Counted from the first letter of the stretch, positions 8,792 through 18,314 are shown. The stretch: DNA of 41,034 nt from Blastopirellula marina (GCA_020721965.1 DYLS01000040.1:1-41034), one strand, 5' to 3'. The notes: generated by a model not told the origin, from the sequence alone. Numbers and translations: made by a program.

Positions 8792-10396
8792 ATGCCGCCC
8801 GTGAGCAGCACAAAACCAACCATCGATGCACCGCCGGTAGAGGCGGCGCGAGATCCGCCGACTGCTTTCAGCCGCATGCTCCTCAGCATGGGACCGGGGA
8901 TGATCATCGCCGCAGCCGTGGTTGGCTCGGGAGAGCTGATCGCCACCACGCGGACCGGCGCCGAGGCCGGGTTCGCTTTGCTGTGGCTCATCGTCATCGG
9001 ATGCATCAGCAAGGTTTTTGTTCAGGTTGAACTGGGACGGCATGCCGTGGTCACGGGCCGGACCACCATGGCCGCCATCAACGCCTTGCCAGGCCCTCGC
9101 GCCCGCGTGCACTGGATGCTGTGGTATTGGCTCGTCATGTTCATCGTCAGCCTGGCCCAATTGGGCGGGATTGCGCATGGCGTGGGCCAGTCCCTCGCTC
9201 TCGCCCTGCCCTTGAACGGCAGCTACCAACGCTTGCTCGACGCCCAGGACGAATGGGCACGCCGCTTGGCCCCTCGGAATGGCGGTGCGAAGGCCCAGCC
9301 GGATGCGGGCCATCAAAATACCGGCCGGCAGGATACCGAGCGTCTCATCCCTCCCGCCAAAGCCGTCTCGAAAATCCCGCCACGACCCGATTACGGTACC
9401 GTGGGTTACATGCTGACGGACGACATCCTTTGGACAGCGATCATTTGCATCGGCACTATCCCCATCCTTGTCCTCGGGCGATACGGAACCATCCAGTGGG
9501 TGTGCACCCTTTTGGTGGCAGCCTTCACCGTCGTCACCGTGTGGTGCGTGATCGCCCTGCAATTCCAGCCCGACTGGGCCTTTTCCCTGACGGACATCAT
9601 GGATGGCTTCCGTTTTCGCCTGCCGTCGGGAGTGGATCGTTGGACCGCCGTCGGCACGGCCCTGGCTACTTTCGGAATCATCGGGATGGGCACGAATGAG
9701 CTAATCACATATCCCTACTGGTGCCTGGAAAAAGGGTACGCCAAGCACGCGGGCCGCTCCGATGGCTCACCAACCTGGATCGCTCGAGCACGTGGCTGGA
9801 TGCGCGTCATGCAGTGGGACGCGTTTCTCACCATGGGGGTCTATACCTTCGCGACGGCAGCCTTCTATCTGTTGGGGGCCACGGTGCTGTTTCGCGCTGG
9901 ACTGAGGCCCGAAGGTTCCCGCCTGATCGTCGCGCTCAGCCAAATGTACGCCCCGGTTTTTGGAGAGTGGACGCAGGCCGTGTTTCTTGCCGGGGCGGTG
10001 GTTGTGTTATACTCCACCTTTTTCTCAGCCACGGCAGGGCACGCACGGGTGGCATCCGACGCGCTGCGGTTATTCCTGGGCCGCGCGGATCGAGTTGAGC
10101 AGCCCCCGAAATCCTGGGTCATTGCCTTCAGCGTCGGTTTTCCGCTATTCAGCCTGGCAACCTGCATCCTGTACCGAGAACCGGTCTCGCTCATCATCGC
10201 CAGCGGATTCATGCAGGCGATCATGCTGCCGATGCTGGCGGGAGCGGCGATCTTCTTCCGCTATCGCACCTGCCCTGCGGAGTTGCGTCCCGGCCGGGGA
10301 TGGGATATTCTCCTCTGGATTTCGGCGTTCGCTTTGCTCACCGCCGGTGTGGCTGGGGCGTTTTTCGCCGTGCGACCGTGGCTTTTCGGCCGCTGA
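8792..10396 (+). CDS. Nramp-fold transporter lacking the canonical metal-site motifs
   Basis: A 534-residue polytopic inner-membrane protein resembling the Nramp/MntH family (about 11 hydrophobic segments, GPG near residue 34). In Mn/Fe transporters the TM1 motif is DPGN; here that position reads VGSGEL (residues 44-49). The TM6 MPH motif is also absent, with TNELITYPYW in the corresponding region near residue 300. A hydrophilic insertion of about 60 residues follows the fourth segment. The changed motifs mean the substrate may not be Mn or Fe, so I avoid the name MntH. ATG 8792 starts close before the first membrane segment; the frame extends to 8651 without homology. No ribosome site is obvious. 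Confidence 0.78.
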   Translation: MPPVSSTKPTIDAPPVEAARDPPTAFSRMLLSMGPGMIIAAAVVGSGELIATTRTGAEAGFALLWLIVIGCISKVFVQVELGRHAVVTGRTTMAAINALPGPRARVHWMLWYWLVMFIVSLAQLGGIAHGVGQSLALALPLNGSYQRLLDAQDEWARRLAPRNGGAKAQPDAGHQNTGRQDTERLIPPAKAVSKIPPRPDYGTVGYMLTDDILWTAIICIGTIPILVLGRYGTIQWVCTLLVAAFTVVTVWCVIALQFQPDWAFSLTDIMDGFRFRLPSGVDRWTAVGTALATFGIIGMGTNELITYPYWCLEKGYAKHAGRSDGSPTWIARARGWMRVMQWDAFLTMGVYTFATAAFYLLGATVLFRAGLRPEGSRLIVALSQMYAPVFGEWTQAVFLAGAVVVLYSTFFSATAGHARVASDALRLFLGRADRVEQPPKSWVIAFSVGFPLFSLATCILYREPVSLIIASGFMQAIMLPMLAGAAIFFRYRTCPAELRPGRGWDILLWISAFALLTAGVAGAFFAVRPWLFGR

Positions 10397-10475
10397 TTCC
10401 CCCAAGGGCAGCGCAATCCCAACCAAGGTTCAGTAATGCCAAGCTCGGCCGCTTTTGGCGAAAAGTGATATAGTC

Positions 10476-10585
10476 CTACAGCGCAAAGTCGGTGTGGCTG
10501 CATGATGCGCCCACCATACGTTCCAAGCCATTCCATGCGTGGTTTCCCATCACCACAAGATGTTGAGAACAACCCAGCGCTGTAG
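10476..10585 (-). repeat. dispersed structured repeat, copy B
   Basis: A 110-bp element bounded by CTACAGCGC and GCGCTGTAG, inverted relative to copy A. Its reverse complement shares long blocks with copy A, including TTCTCAACATCTTGTGGTGAT. The internal hairpin is kept through wobble-compatible changes (GTATGGTG against CATCATGC). It lies 80 bp past the transporter stop. Confidence 0.82.
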
Positions 10586-11015
10586 TGATAGGTGAACGTA
10601 AGATCCATTGCTTGAAAGACTTCTGTTACAAGGTCATTGTCACGGAGGGACCTACGCGTTTAAGGACCAAGTATAGCTCGCATGACGCCCAGCCTTGGCC
10701 AGCCGCCCTTGCGGATAGGCAGAGCACGGGGCTGTAGCCCATCGCGGAGGTCGCCCACACGCCGTGCTCGCCCCCGTTCCGTAATTCCTCCCATTCGCGT
10801 ACCGTGTCGCCGAAGACTGCGGGCGCGGACGCCATCTGAACGGGAGGGCGAGGCACCGCCTGGCGCATTCTTCGTTTGCTCATGGTAAACTAAATTTCTA
10901 GAGATGCGTTGCAAAACGGGTCGCAAACCAATCTTGCGAGGCCTCGGGAGCTGCCTCACCGCGATTGTTTCGCCATGCAACCCAACGGAACCATGTCCGA
11001 ATCGGGAACCAAGTC
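10586..11015. other. 430-bp region without a supported gene
   Basis: This follows repeat copy B and precedes the acidic membrane protein gene. An 85-residue minus-strand frame (10626-10883) has no ribosome site or family features and was not accepted. The rest shows no structure I can interpret. Confidence 0.5.
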
Positions 11016-12116
11016 ATGAGTAACCCCGCTGAACTGCCCGAAAAGCGAAAAACCTCGTCGCTGGAATCTATTGACGACGCGTCAGAAGCAAAGCTCGGAG
11101 CCAGTCCCATCCCCGCTCCTCCCCCGCCAGATGCCACCGACGAACCCAGGCAGGCCGAAGCGGACGACATGCTCCTGGAGCTTCCGGAAGACGAGCTGCT
11201 GGATATTCCGGAGGCCGAGGGGGTGAGGGTGACGCATCGCGCATCCGATGAGGGGGACGACGCCGTCCACGATCGCCAAGACCCAACAGCCGAGGAGGAG
11301 CAGCAACGCATCGGGGACGAAGTCTTCGAACTTGCCAGCGATAGTCGTCCCAACGACACGGAGATTCTTTCCAAAGCACTCACCGAGGATGGCGAAGCAA
11401 CCCCCGAGGCAGGAACAGGCATTGGTATCCACGACGCCAACGCCGCGTCCCTTCCAGAGGCATCGCCTCCCGCGCCCGCCTCCGCCGAAGACGGCAGCGT
11501 TTCGGAGGGAGATGCCGATGTCGCGTCGCGGACAGAGCTGGAGAACGCCGAGGAACCGGCTGAGGCACCCATCCTTGTCCGTGCTCCGGATGGGGCCGAC
11601 CTCTTCGCTTTGAGCGAGTTGATCATCGAACCGTCGGGGCGGCCATTGGGAGAAACGGCTGCCCGCTGGATCGGCCGAATCCTCGCAAAGCTCGAGGAAG
11701 CAACCACCCCCGACGGGGACATCGACGAGCCACGGATGGAAGCCTGGATTCGCGAAACCGTCTTGCCGTCGATTGCGACGGGTGAGGCACCCGATGAAAT
11801 CGCCGAAAGCTTTTCGTTTACCCCCGCCGGTGTCAGCGAGGAGACCTCCGTGCGGGACCGTCTCCGGGGAGATGGCAAGAAGAAGTCACTCCTGGGAGAG
11901 TTGGTGGGGATCGTGTTGGGGGGGGTCGGGGGGCTGTTGATCGCGTATTACGCCCTGAATTGGTTCGGCGGCCCACGCTACGATTTCGCCAACATTCCGC
12001 TCCCCGGCATAAAACACACCTATCGCCATGCGCCGCCCTGGTTGAAAGCCTACCTCCAGCCGATCGAGAAACAGCGATCCGGCGACTCAGAAGGCTCATC
12101 GCCCGACTCGCCATAA
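11016..12116 (+). CDS. acidic single-TM protein of unknown function
   Basis: A 366-residue protein. Residues 1 to about 190 are strongly acidic and low in complexity (many Asp, Glu, Pro and Ala). A compact predicted helical region follows (about 200-270, ALSELIIEPSGRPLGETAARWIGRIL). One glycine-rich hydrophobic segment sits near residue 300 (ELVGIVLGGVGGLLIAYYAL), then NWFGGPRYDFANIPLPGIKHTY. The GG-rich helix plus a W-GGP-D-P tail is a pattern I associate with uncharacterised planctomycete membrane proteins. ATG 11016 is taken because the 17 residues before it in the open frame look unrelated. It is convergent with rpiB. No function can be assigned. Confidence 0.68.
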   Translation: MSNPAELPEKRKTSSLESIDDASEAKLGASPIPAPPPPDATDEPRQAEADDMLLELPEDELLDIPEAEGVRVTHRASDEGDDAVHDRQDPTAEEEQQRIGDEVFELASDSRPNDTEILSKALTEDGEATPEAGTGIGIHDANAASLPEASPPAPASAEDGSVSEGDADVASRTELENAEEPAEAPILVRAPDGADLFALSELIIEPSGRPLGETAARWIGRILAKLEEATTPDGDIDEPRMEAWIRETVLPSIATGEAPDEIAESFSFTPAGVSEETSVRDRLRGDGKKKSLLGELVGIVLGGVGGLLIAYYALNWFGGPRYDFANIPLPGIKHTYRHAPPWLKAYLQPIEKQRSGDSEGSSPDSP

Positions 12117-12204
12117 GGGGTAAGCGGTAAAACGAACTCCCGGGAACGACAATCCCCGCGAGCATGTCAGAGCATAGCGAGGGAAATCAATATGTGCGAC
12201 ATAT

Positions 12205-12678
12205 CTAGCCGTTCCTGGGCGAGGCGTTATGGCAGCATCCGTTGCGGCATTCCAATTCCGCGATTTTGCGAATCCTGCGCAAGTGCCGATCTCCTTCGAA
12301 CTCCGTGCGGAGCCAGATCTCGACAAGCCGATCGGCGACTCGAGGCCCTAGGATGTCGGCAGCCAGGCAGAGGATATTCAGATCGTTATGCCTGCGGCTG
12401 ACCTCGGCGGTGATCTCGTCGTGGCAGGGCGCCGCACGAACCCCAGGAAACTTGTTGGCCACAATGGCCATCCCCAATCCACTGCCACAAATCAAGATGC
12501 CACGATCCGCGCTTCCGTCACTGACCCGGCGGGCGACATCGGCGGCGACCTCCGGATAATCCACGGCCTCTCCATCAACGCCCACGTCCACGACCTGGGC
12601 ACCTAATCCCTCGAGCAAGACGAGCACCTTGTGACGCAGTGTGGACCCGCGGTGATCGCTGCCGATGGCGACTCGCAT
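12205..12678 (-). CDS. rpiB: ribose-5-phosphate isomerase B (RpiB/LacA/LacB family)
   Basis: A 157-residue cytoplasmic sugar-phosphate isomerase. Family motifs are intact: SDHRG at the N-terminus (D8 and H9), the catalytic cysteine C64 in ICGSGLGMAIVANK, PGVRA after it, and HNDLNILCL (H97, N98). RpiB interconverts ribose-5-phosphate and ribulose-5-phosphate in the pentose phosphate pathway; LacA/LacB relatives act on galactose-6-phosphate, so substrate is likely but not certain. ATG 12678 gives the normal start (MRVAIGSDH); earlier in-frame starts add unrelated residues. It is useful as an internal comparison for the RpiB-like BMC protein at 22247-23038, which has lost these catalytic residues. 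Confidence 0.9.
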   Translation of the reverse strand: MRVAIGSDHRGSTLRHKVLVLLEGLGAQVVDVGVDGEAVDYPEVAADVARRVSDGSADRGILICGSGLGMAIVANKFPGVRAAPCHDEITAEVSRRHNDLNILCLAADILGPRVADRLVEIWLRTEFEGDRHLRRIRKIAELECRNGCCHNASPRNG

Positions 12679-12849
12679 CTTGCTGGCGGCCGATCCGATC
12701 AAGACCTCTCCCTCCGGCTTCCACGGTATCAAGCGATGACCCGGCAATAGCATCTCGATTCTCGGCGAAACAAGAACCAATATTCAAATCTAGCCTAATC
12801 CTGCGGCAGGGGCAACGCGTTCGCTATCACCATCCCCCCGCGAGGTTCG

Positions 12850-12880
12850 GCCCCTTCGAGGGGCATGGCTGCTACAGCCA
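12850..12880 (-). terminator. two adjacent perfect hairpins after the MFS gene
   Basis: GCCCCT-TCG-AGGGGC (12850-12864) and TGGCTG-CTA-CAGCCA (12866-12880) are back-to-back 6-bp perfect stems with 3-nt loops. They start 28 bp past the MFS stop on the minus strand. No T-tract follows, so a terminator role is only suggested by position. Confidence 0.35.
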
Positions 12881-12907
12881 GCCCGCTGGGGGGGCACTCG
12901 CTCAATT

Positions 12908-14299
12908 TCACCTGGTGCATTTATCGCTCCAGGAGGCCAATGCCTCTGGCTCCGGAAGACGTGACCGCGCGTTTCCCCCCGCACCGGACAAGACTGTCGA
13001 GCCAGAGGGCATCGATTCGGGCGGCTCCGGAAGCGGCGCCTTTTCCTTCACCTGGCCAATCTCATGCAAGGCTCCCACTCGCGTCAGGTCCGGCCAGAGC
13101 TTCATCACGACCGCTACGGAAACGATAGCCCCGACACCTCCAAAGAGGACGGACCCCACCGGGCCGAAAAGTCGCGCTGTTACCCCCGACTTCAGGCCTC
13201 CCAAGTCATTGGAAAGAACGATGAAGACAGTATTCACCGCCGACACTCGCCCGCGCATGGCGTCCGGCGTCAACATTTGAACCATCGTATGTCGGACCAC
13301 CACGCTGATATTATCGAAGGCGCCGACGAGAAACATCATGGCCAGCGAGAGCGCGTAGTTCTTCGACAGTCGGAACACGATCGTGGCGGCCCCGAAGGCC
13401 GCTACCGCCAAGAGCATGTTTCGGCCGGCACGCCGCATCGGCGGGAGGTGCGCTAGGAGCATGGCCATCACGATGGCCCCCGCCGCCTCCGCGGAACGAA
13501 GCATTCCCAATCCAGTTGGACCGACCCGGAGGATGTCCTCGGCATAAACGGGCAGCAGGTATGTGACCCCACCCAAAAGTACGGCCAACAAGTCGAGGCT
13601 GATGGCCCCCAGGATCATGCGGTGACGCAGGACGAACCGCAACCCCTCCCAAACGCTCTCCGCGGTTTCCGTCTGTGAGGGGGCATGGACCTGGGGACGG
13701 GGGGTGACAAACATCATCAGCCCCAGGGCAGCAGCCCGAAAGCCCATCACCGCCAGCATGGCCGCGGCGGCATCCTTCTCAGATCCCATCAGCAGGCCAC
13801 CCAGCACCGGGCCGGTCATCGTTCCCAATTGGAAGATGCTGCTATTCCGGGCCACGGCGTTACTGAAATTCGCAATCGGGACGATCAGCGGCAGAATTGC
13901 GGCCCGCGCCGGCGTACCCAGGGCCTGTGCCGCGGCGGTCGCGGCCAGCAAAACGTAAATCCAACCCACCTGCCCATGGTAGATGGCCAGCCAAATGCCG
14001 ACGCTCGCCAAGGTTATCATCGCCAACGTGACTACGACCAGCCACTTACGATTCCAACGATCGGCCAGGTGCCCACCCATCAGCGCCAGTACGATGACCG
14101 GCAAGGCCTTGGCGAGTCCCAACCACCCCAGGGCCATCGGGTCGCCCGTCCGGTCATAAACATACACCCCCAGCGCCACCAGTTCGATCTGCGAGGCAAA
14201 GACCATGGCAAACCAGGCGGGGGCGTACCATCGATAACTTGGCGACCGCCACGCGGCGTAGGCATCGCGGCGGGGGTCCACGGGCACCGAAGGGGACAT
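12908..14299 (-). CDS. MFS transporter, EntS/MFS_3-like
   Basis: A 463-residue polytopic membrane protein of the major facilitator superfamily. The loop between segments 2 and 3 carries the MFS signature GGHLADRWNRKW, and the middle region TPARAAILPLIVP is typical of the EntS-like MFS_3 branch. A matching loop, TPDAMRGRVSAVNTVF, occurs in the second half. Some twelve hydrophobic segments can be counted, and the last 60 residues are hydrophilic. Members of this branch are drug or siderophore exporters, but no biosynthetic cluster is nearby, so the substrate is unknown. ATG 14299 (MSPSVPVDPRRD) precedes the family's usual start; the frame runs on to 14440 without support. Confidence 0.85.
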   Translation of the reverse strand: MSPSVPVDPRRDAYAAWRSPSYRWYAPAWFAMVFASQIELVALGVYVYDRTGDPMALGWLGLAKALPVIVLALMGGHLADRWNRKWLVVVTLAMITLASVGIWLAIYHGQVGWIYVLLAATAAAQALGTPARAAILPLIVPIANFSNAVARNSSIFQLGTMTGPVLGGLLMGSEKDAAAAMLAVMGFRAAALGLMMFVTPRPQVHAPSQTETAESVWEGLRFVLRHRMILGAISLDLLAVLLGGVTYLLPVYAEDILRVGPTGLGMLRSAEAAGAIVMAMLLAHLPPMRRAGRNMLLAVAAFGAATIVFRLSKNYALSLAMMFLVGAFDNISVVVRHTMVQMLTPDAMRGRVSAVNTVFIVLSNDLGGLKSGVTARLFGPVGSVLFGGVGAIVSVAVVMKLWPDLTRVGALHEIGQVKEKAPLPEPPESMPSGSTVLSGAGGNARSRLPEPEALASWSDKCTR

Positions 14300-14691
14300 A
14301 AGTTGAGTGCCAAACTCCAGGAGGCAGTCTACGACAGAAGCGGCCGCGGCATCGGGAGGTGCACCACGCGGGAAAGTAGCGCAAAAACAATCCCGCCGTG
14401 GTAGGCATCCCGACACGCGACCGACCACGGCGGTGAACACCTTCCTGAATCATACGCCAGGTTCACGATTTCGTACACCGGCTCGGAATGGATTGGAAGA
14501 AATTCGGCCCCGCCGATTCACGAGACCTCTTGGCCGCTCATTCAACCTGGTTCAGCAAACCAACCAAGCACGGAACGCACTTGGCGTCAACACACGTCGT
14601 CGAAGCCGGAGGAATTGGCATGAGTTGCGAAAAGCCCCACGAAGGGCTGTGCCCCAGCGACCTCAGCCCCCCATCGTCAGCGAAAGCTGTT
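14300..14691. other. 392-bp intergenic region
   Basis: This lies between comM and the MFS gene, both read leftward, so it should hold the MFS promoter and the comM 3' end. Open frames here are shadows without ribosome sites. I see no repeat or clear regulatory structure. Confidence 0.5.
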
Positions 14692-16230
14692 TCAGCGGAA
14701 GATGTCGCGGTCCAGCATCCGATATTGGATGGCCTCGCTCACATGAGCCTCGCTGATTTCGTCGCTCCCATCCAGGTCAGCGATCGTTCTTGCCACGCGC
14801 AGGATTTTGTCGTGCGCCCGGGCCGAAAGCCCCAGCTCGGTCATTGCCGCCTGAAGCAAGGATCTGGAGGTCGGCCCCAATTTGCAGTGCTTGCGGATTT
14901 GCTGGTGCGACATTTCGGCGTTGCAGCGGGCACGGCTGCCTTGCAGGCGCTGCTGCTGCCGCTGCCGCGCCTCGATCACCACTCGCCGCGCATCGGCGCT
15001 GGTGGTACCATCCCGCCCGCTCGAAAGCTCCTGAAACGGCACCGCCGGGACCTCCAAGTGGATGTCGATCCGATCCAGCAGTGGCCCCGAGATTTTCGCC
15101 ATATAGCGTTCGATTTGCGGCACCGTGCAGTGGCACTGCCGCCGGGGATCGCCGCGATACCCGCAGGGGCAAGGATTCAGCGCCGCAACCAGCATGAAAT
15201 TCGAGGGAAAGGTGGTACTGAAACTGGCCCGCGCGATCGTCACCGTACGCTCCTCCAACGGTTGGCGCAAGACCTCCAGCGTGCGGCGGTTGAATTCGGG
15301 CAGCTCGTCGAGGAACAGCACGCCGTTGTGTGCCAGGCTGATTTCCCCCGGGGTGGGCGTAGAACCTCCTCCTACCAAGCCGGCGTCGCTGATAGTGTGA
15401 TGCGGGGCCCGAAACGGCCGAACCGCCAACAGCGGTTTCTCCGGATCGACCTTGCCCAGGGCGCTATAAATGCGCGTGGTCTCGATCGACTCGGCGGGGG
15501 TGAGATCGGGGAGAATGGTGGGCAACCGCCGGGCCAGCATGGTCTTTCCTGAGCCAGGCGGGCCGACCATGAGTAGATTATGCCCACCCGCCGCCGCCAC
15601 GATCAAGGCCCGCTTCGCCATCTCCTGGCCACGCACGTCCGCCAGGTCGTCCTCGTACGCCGCATAGCGGTGGAACAGCTCCTCCAATTGCGAGGGGTGC
15701 GGCGGAATCTCCACTGCACCGTTCAGAAAGGCCACCGTCTGCGTCAAGGAATCGACGGGAATGACCTCGATGGCCTCGACGATGGCGGCCTCGGGCGCGT
15801 TGTAGCGGGGCACCAGGATTCCGCGACACCGCCGCCTCTTGGCCAAGGTCATGGCCATCGACAGGGCACCCCGAATGGGGCGGACCGTGCCGTCCAAGGC
15901 CAGTTCGCCGACCACCGCATAGCTCGTGAGCCGCCCCGGATCGAGTTGCCCTCCCGCCGCCAAAATCCCCAAGGCGATGGGCAGGTCGAAAGAGGCCGCC
16001 TCCTTGGGCAGATCGGCCGGTGCCAGATTGATGATCGTGCGGTTCTCCGGGCGCTCGAAGCCGGAGTTCACGATCGCGCGATCCACGCGGTGCGTGCTCT
16101 CGCGGACAGATGCCTCCGCCAGCCCGACGATCACCGTCTTGGCCAACCCAGAAGGCGAAACATCCACTTCCACCTCCACGGGAATGGCATCGATCCCCAC
16201 AAGGCTCAATGTCGTCAGCTTTGCCAGCAT
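14692..16230 (-). CDS. comM: ComM/YifB family AAA+ ATPase (Mg-chelatase-like)
   Basis: A 512-residue protein of normal family length. The N-terminal domain (about 1-170) has the ChlI-like fold with NLAPADLPKEAASFDLPIALGIL. The AAA+ domain carries Walker A GPPGSGKT (223-230), Walker B VLFLDELPEF (about 300) and FMLVAALNPCPCGY with the CPCG cysteines. The C-terminal Mg_chelatase_C helical domain ends in SEAHVSEAIQYRMLD. In naturally competent bacteria ComM is a hexameric helicase that drives branch migration during integration of transforming DNA; outside those organisms its role is less clear. No competence gene is visible beside it. The ATG start (MLAKL) is the standard one. Confidence 0.93.
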   Translation of the reverse strand: MLAKLTTLSLVGIDAIPVEVEVDVSPSGLAKTVIVGLAEASVRESTHRVDRAIVNSGFERPENRTIINLAPADLPKEAASFDLPIALGILAAGGQLDPGRLTSYAVVGELALDGTVRPIRGALSMAMTLAKRRRCRGILVPRYNAPEAAIVEAIEVIPVDSLTQTVAFLNGAVEIPPHPSQLEELFHRYAAYEDDLADVRGQEMAKRALIVAAAGGHNLLMVGPPGSGKTMLARRLPTILPDLTPAESIETTRIYSALGKVDPEKPLLAVRPFRAPHHTISDAGLVGGGSTPTPGEISLAHNGVLFLDELPEFNRRTLEVLRQPLEERTVTIARASFSTTFPSNFMLVAALNPCPCGYRGDPRRQCHCTVPQIERYMAKISGPLLDRIDIHLEVPAVPFQELSSGRDGTTSADARRVVIEARQRQQQRLQGSRARCNAEMSHQQIRKHCKLGPTSRSLLQAAMTELGLSARAHDKILRVARTIADLDGSDEISEAHVSEAIQYRMLDRDIFR

Positions 16231-16474
16231 ATGCGTACCGCCCCGGCGGACTGCTGTTTCCGACCCAGCCGCTTATTCTGGCCGCTTTCACCGCCAGGGG
16301 CAAGACACGGGAGCCCATTTTCGCGACGCCAAGACGCAGGTTATCGGTTGAGATTGGAAACCAGCGGCGCCACACGGATGACCGCTGCCCTGGCCTGGCT
16401 ACGAACGTCAAGTCAGGCCGCCCACGCTCCGCCTTCCGCCGCGTGACCTGTCGCGTCCTGTTTCGTGCGCCAGC

Positions 16475-16649
16475 CCAGCGTTGCCTGCTTGACTCAACGT
16501 CTTGTGGTGGTGCGACTTAGCGCCTCGTAACACATAAGGCTACAGCGCTAGGTCGTTTACTTGACTCAACATCTTGTGGTAATGGGAAATGACGCATTGC
16601 AACGTAAGACGGGCGGATCATACGGGCACACGGACTTTGCCCTGCGGTA
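16475..16649 (+). repeat. dispersed repeat copy C with a fused partial copy
   Basis: A full-length copy at 16540-16649 (CTACAGCGC to CCTGCGGTA) is in the same orientation as copy A. It is preceded directly by a partial copy at about 16475-16539. Both contain CTTGACTCAACxTCTTGTGGT, about 70 bp apart. The rest of the 16231-16695 gap shows no gene. Confidence 0.75.
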
Positions 16650-16695
16650 ATAATACTGGGTCCGTCTTTAATCAGGCGGACTTCACGATGTAGCC

Positions 16696-18033
16696 TCAGG
16701 GCCGCCGTGGCCCGGCAATCCATTCCAGATTGCTGATCCCCGGCTTGGGCAAAGGATAATTGCCGGTCGCGTCTGGCAAGGTGGGCGGGTCCATGCCTAG
16801 GGTAGCCTCTTCGGGCAAAGGTCGATAGGCGAAATCCATGCCAGCCACGTCCTCGAACCGCATGGCCTGCCCCGTGTAAACTGCCAACTGGCCCAGTACG
16901 GTGATCATCGTACTCTTGGCCATGTGGTAGCCGCTGTTGTAGGGTTGCCCCTTACGGATCGAGTCCATGAGCGTATCGATTTCCGTCTGGTAGGGGTCGT
17001 TCTGCTCCCCCTCGAACTTCCAATTCGTCTCCCCTTCGATTCGCTTCTGCCCCAAGTAGCAAACCCCTTTCGTGCCCCTGATGATATCGCTGGCGTTGCC
17101 GTAAGTTCCATTCTGCGTCCGGCACATGGCGTACACCCGGGCGCCGCTATCGTATTCGTACACAACGGATTGATTGTCGTACATGTCCCCCAGCCCCTCG
17201 CCAAAAGACGCGGCGCGGCCACCCAGCCCAAAGGCCCAGGCGGGCATCTCCTCCTGCAAGGCCCAGGTGACACGATCCAAGTTATGAACCAGCGATTGCG
17301 GGAGGTCGTCCCCGGAAAGCCAGCAGAAGTGATACCAGTTCCAAAATTGGAATTCGAGCTCGGAATGCTCGGGCTTGCGGGCAAAGACCCGGTACGGGGC
17401 ACGGAGGAACATCGATTGCACCGCCACGATATCGCCCAGGATACCGTCGTGAATCCGCTTCATGGTCTCTTGCCAGCCCAGGTCGAACCGGCTTTGGAGC
17501 CCCGAAACGAGACTCAGCCCCTTTTCCTTGGCCAGATCGCAGGCCGCCTGCATCCGCCGCACCCCAACCGGGTCGATTCCATGCGGCTTTTCCACGAAGA
17601 CGTGCTTGCCCGATCGGATCGCCTCTTCGGCATACATCGGGTGGAACTTGGAGGCGCACGCAATGAGCACCACGTCGCAGGCCTCAATCACTTTCTTATA
17701 ACCCTCCAGACCGGTGAAGCGGTGATCGGCGTCAACCACCACGCGATCCGATGCTTGAGCCTTCAAGTTCTGATAAGCCGCGTTGAGCCTGGCCTCGAAG
17801 ATGTCGGCCATGGCGACGATTTGAACATCCGGTCCGGCCTTCAAGGCTTGCGAGGCCGCGCCCGAGCAGCGTCCCCCGCAGCCAATCATTCCCACGCGGA
17901 TGACGTCGCTTCCCGCGGCATGGACGCTCCGCGCCAAGGCCGGGCTGGCCAAAGCGGCCATTCCCCCCACCCCCGATTGTGCCAAGAAGGATCGCCGTGA
18001 AAAAGAAGCCTTGGAGGACATCGTGTTACCCAT
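16696..18033 (-). CDS. Tat-exported Gfo/Idh/MocA oxidoreductase
   Basis: A 445-residue oxidoreductase with a twin-arginine signal (SRRSFLAQSGVGG near residue 10, cleavage after a run of alanines near 35). The Rossmann motif VGMIGCGGRCSGA begins near residue 43, and EKPHGIDPVGVRRM lies near residue 150. Long C-terminal regions are typical of the large planctomycete Gfo/Idh/MocA paralogues thought to work on sugars in the periplasm. GGAG sits about eight bases before the ATG at 18033. It is downstream of the isomerase and ThuA-like genes on the same strand, with a 321-bp gap holding a short inverted-repeat element, so co-transcription is possible but not shown. The substrate is unknown. Confidence 0.9.
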   Translation of the reverse strand: MGNTMSSKASFSRRSFLAQSGVGGMAALASPALARSVHAAGSDVIRVGMIGCGGRCSGAASQALKAGPDVQIVAMADIFEARLNAAYQNLKAQASDRVVVDADHRFTGLEGYKKVIEACDVVLIACASKFHPMYAEEAIRSGKHVFVEKPHGIDPVGVRRMQAACDLAKEKGLSLVSGLQSRFDLGWQETMKRIHDGILGDIVAVQSMFLRAPYRVFARKPEHSELEFQFWNWYHFCWLSGDDLPQSLVHNLDRVTWALQEEMPAWAFGLGGRAASFGEGLGDMYDNQSVVYEYDSGARVYAMCRTQNGTYGNASDIIRGTKGVCYLGQKRIEGETNWKFEGEQNDPYQTEIDTLMDSIRKGQPYNSGYHMAKSTMITVLGQLAVYTGQAMRFEDVAGMDFAYRPLPEEATLGMDPPTLPDATGNYPLPKPGISNLEWIAGPRRP

Positions 18034-18160
18034 CGTTCATGCTCCTGTAGGAAAACCCATGAAACCCACCATCCGATCACGCCATCTCCGCATGCGTAGT
18101 GCGAAGGTATCCCAGGTGCGTGCTGCATCACCACCGCGCAACATTCAGGCTTCTTGCATC

Positions 18161-18314
18161 GTAACGGTTCACGGAACAGGCTGCGTATGACGCGGTGGCA
18201 CTCACAACATTTTGTGCGATCCTTGAGCAATTGGTGCCCACGCGCAGAGCGTCTTTGTCACACGCTTCGTGAAAACACGTCGTGCTCCGCATGATTCCAC
18301 CCGTGAACGGTTAC
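18161..18314. repeat. 154-bp segment with 14-bp terminal inverted repeats
   Basis: GTAACGGTTCACGG at 18161 and CCGTGAACGGTTAC at 18301 are inverted repeats matching at 13 of 14 positions. The enclosed 126 bp has no coding frame of note. A perfect inverted match to the right end lies at 40980-40993. It fills most of the gap between the isomerase gene and the oxidoreductase gene. Confidence 0.5.

Noticed and set aside
10626-10883. 85-residue minus-strand ORF after repeat copy B
   Set aside because: No ribosome site, no recognised motif, odd composition; a second overlapping frame is equally open. Treated as non-coding.
14307-15552. Long plus-strand ORFs opposite comM
   Set aside because: They are GC-rich shadow frames antisense to a clear AAA+ protein, with no family features.
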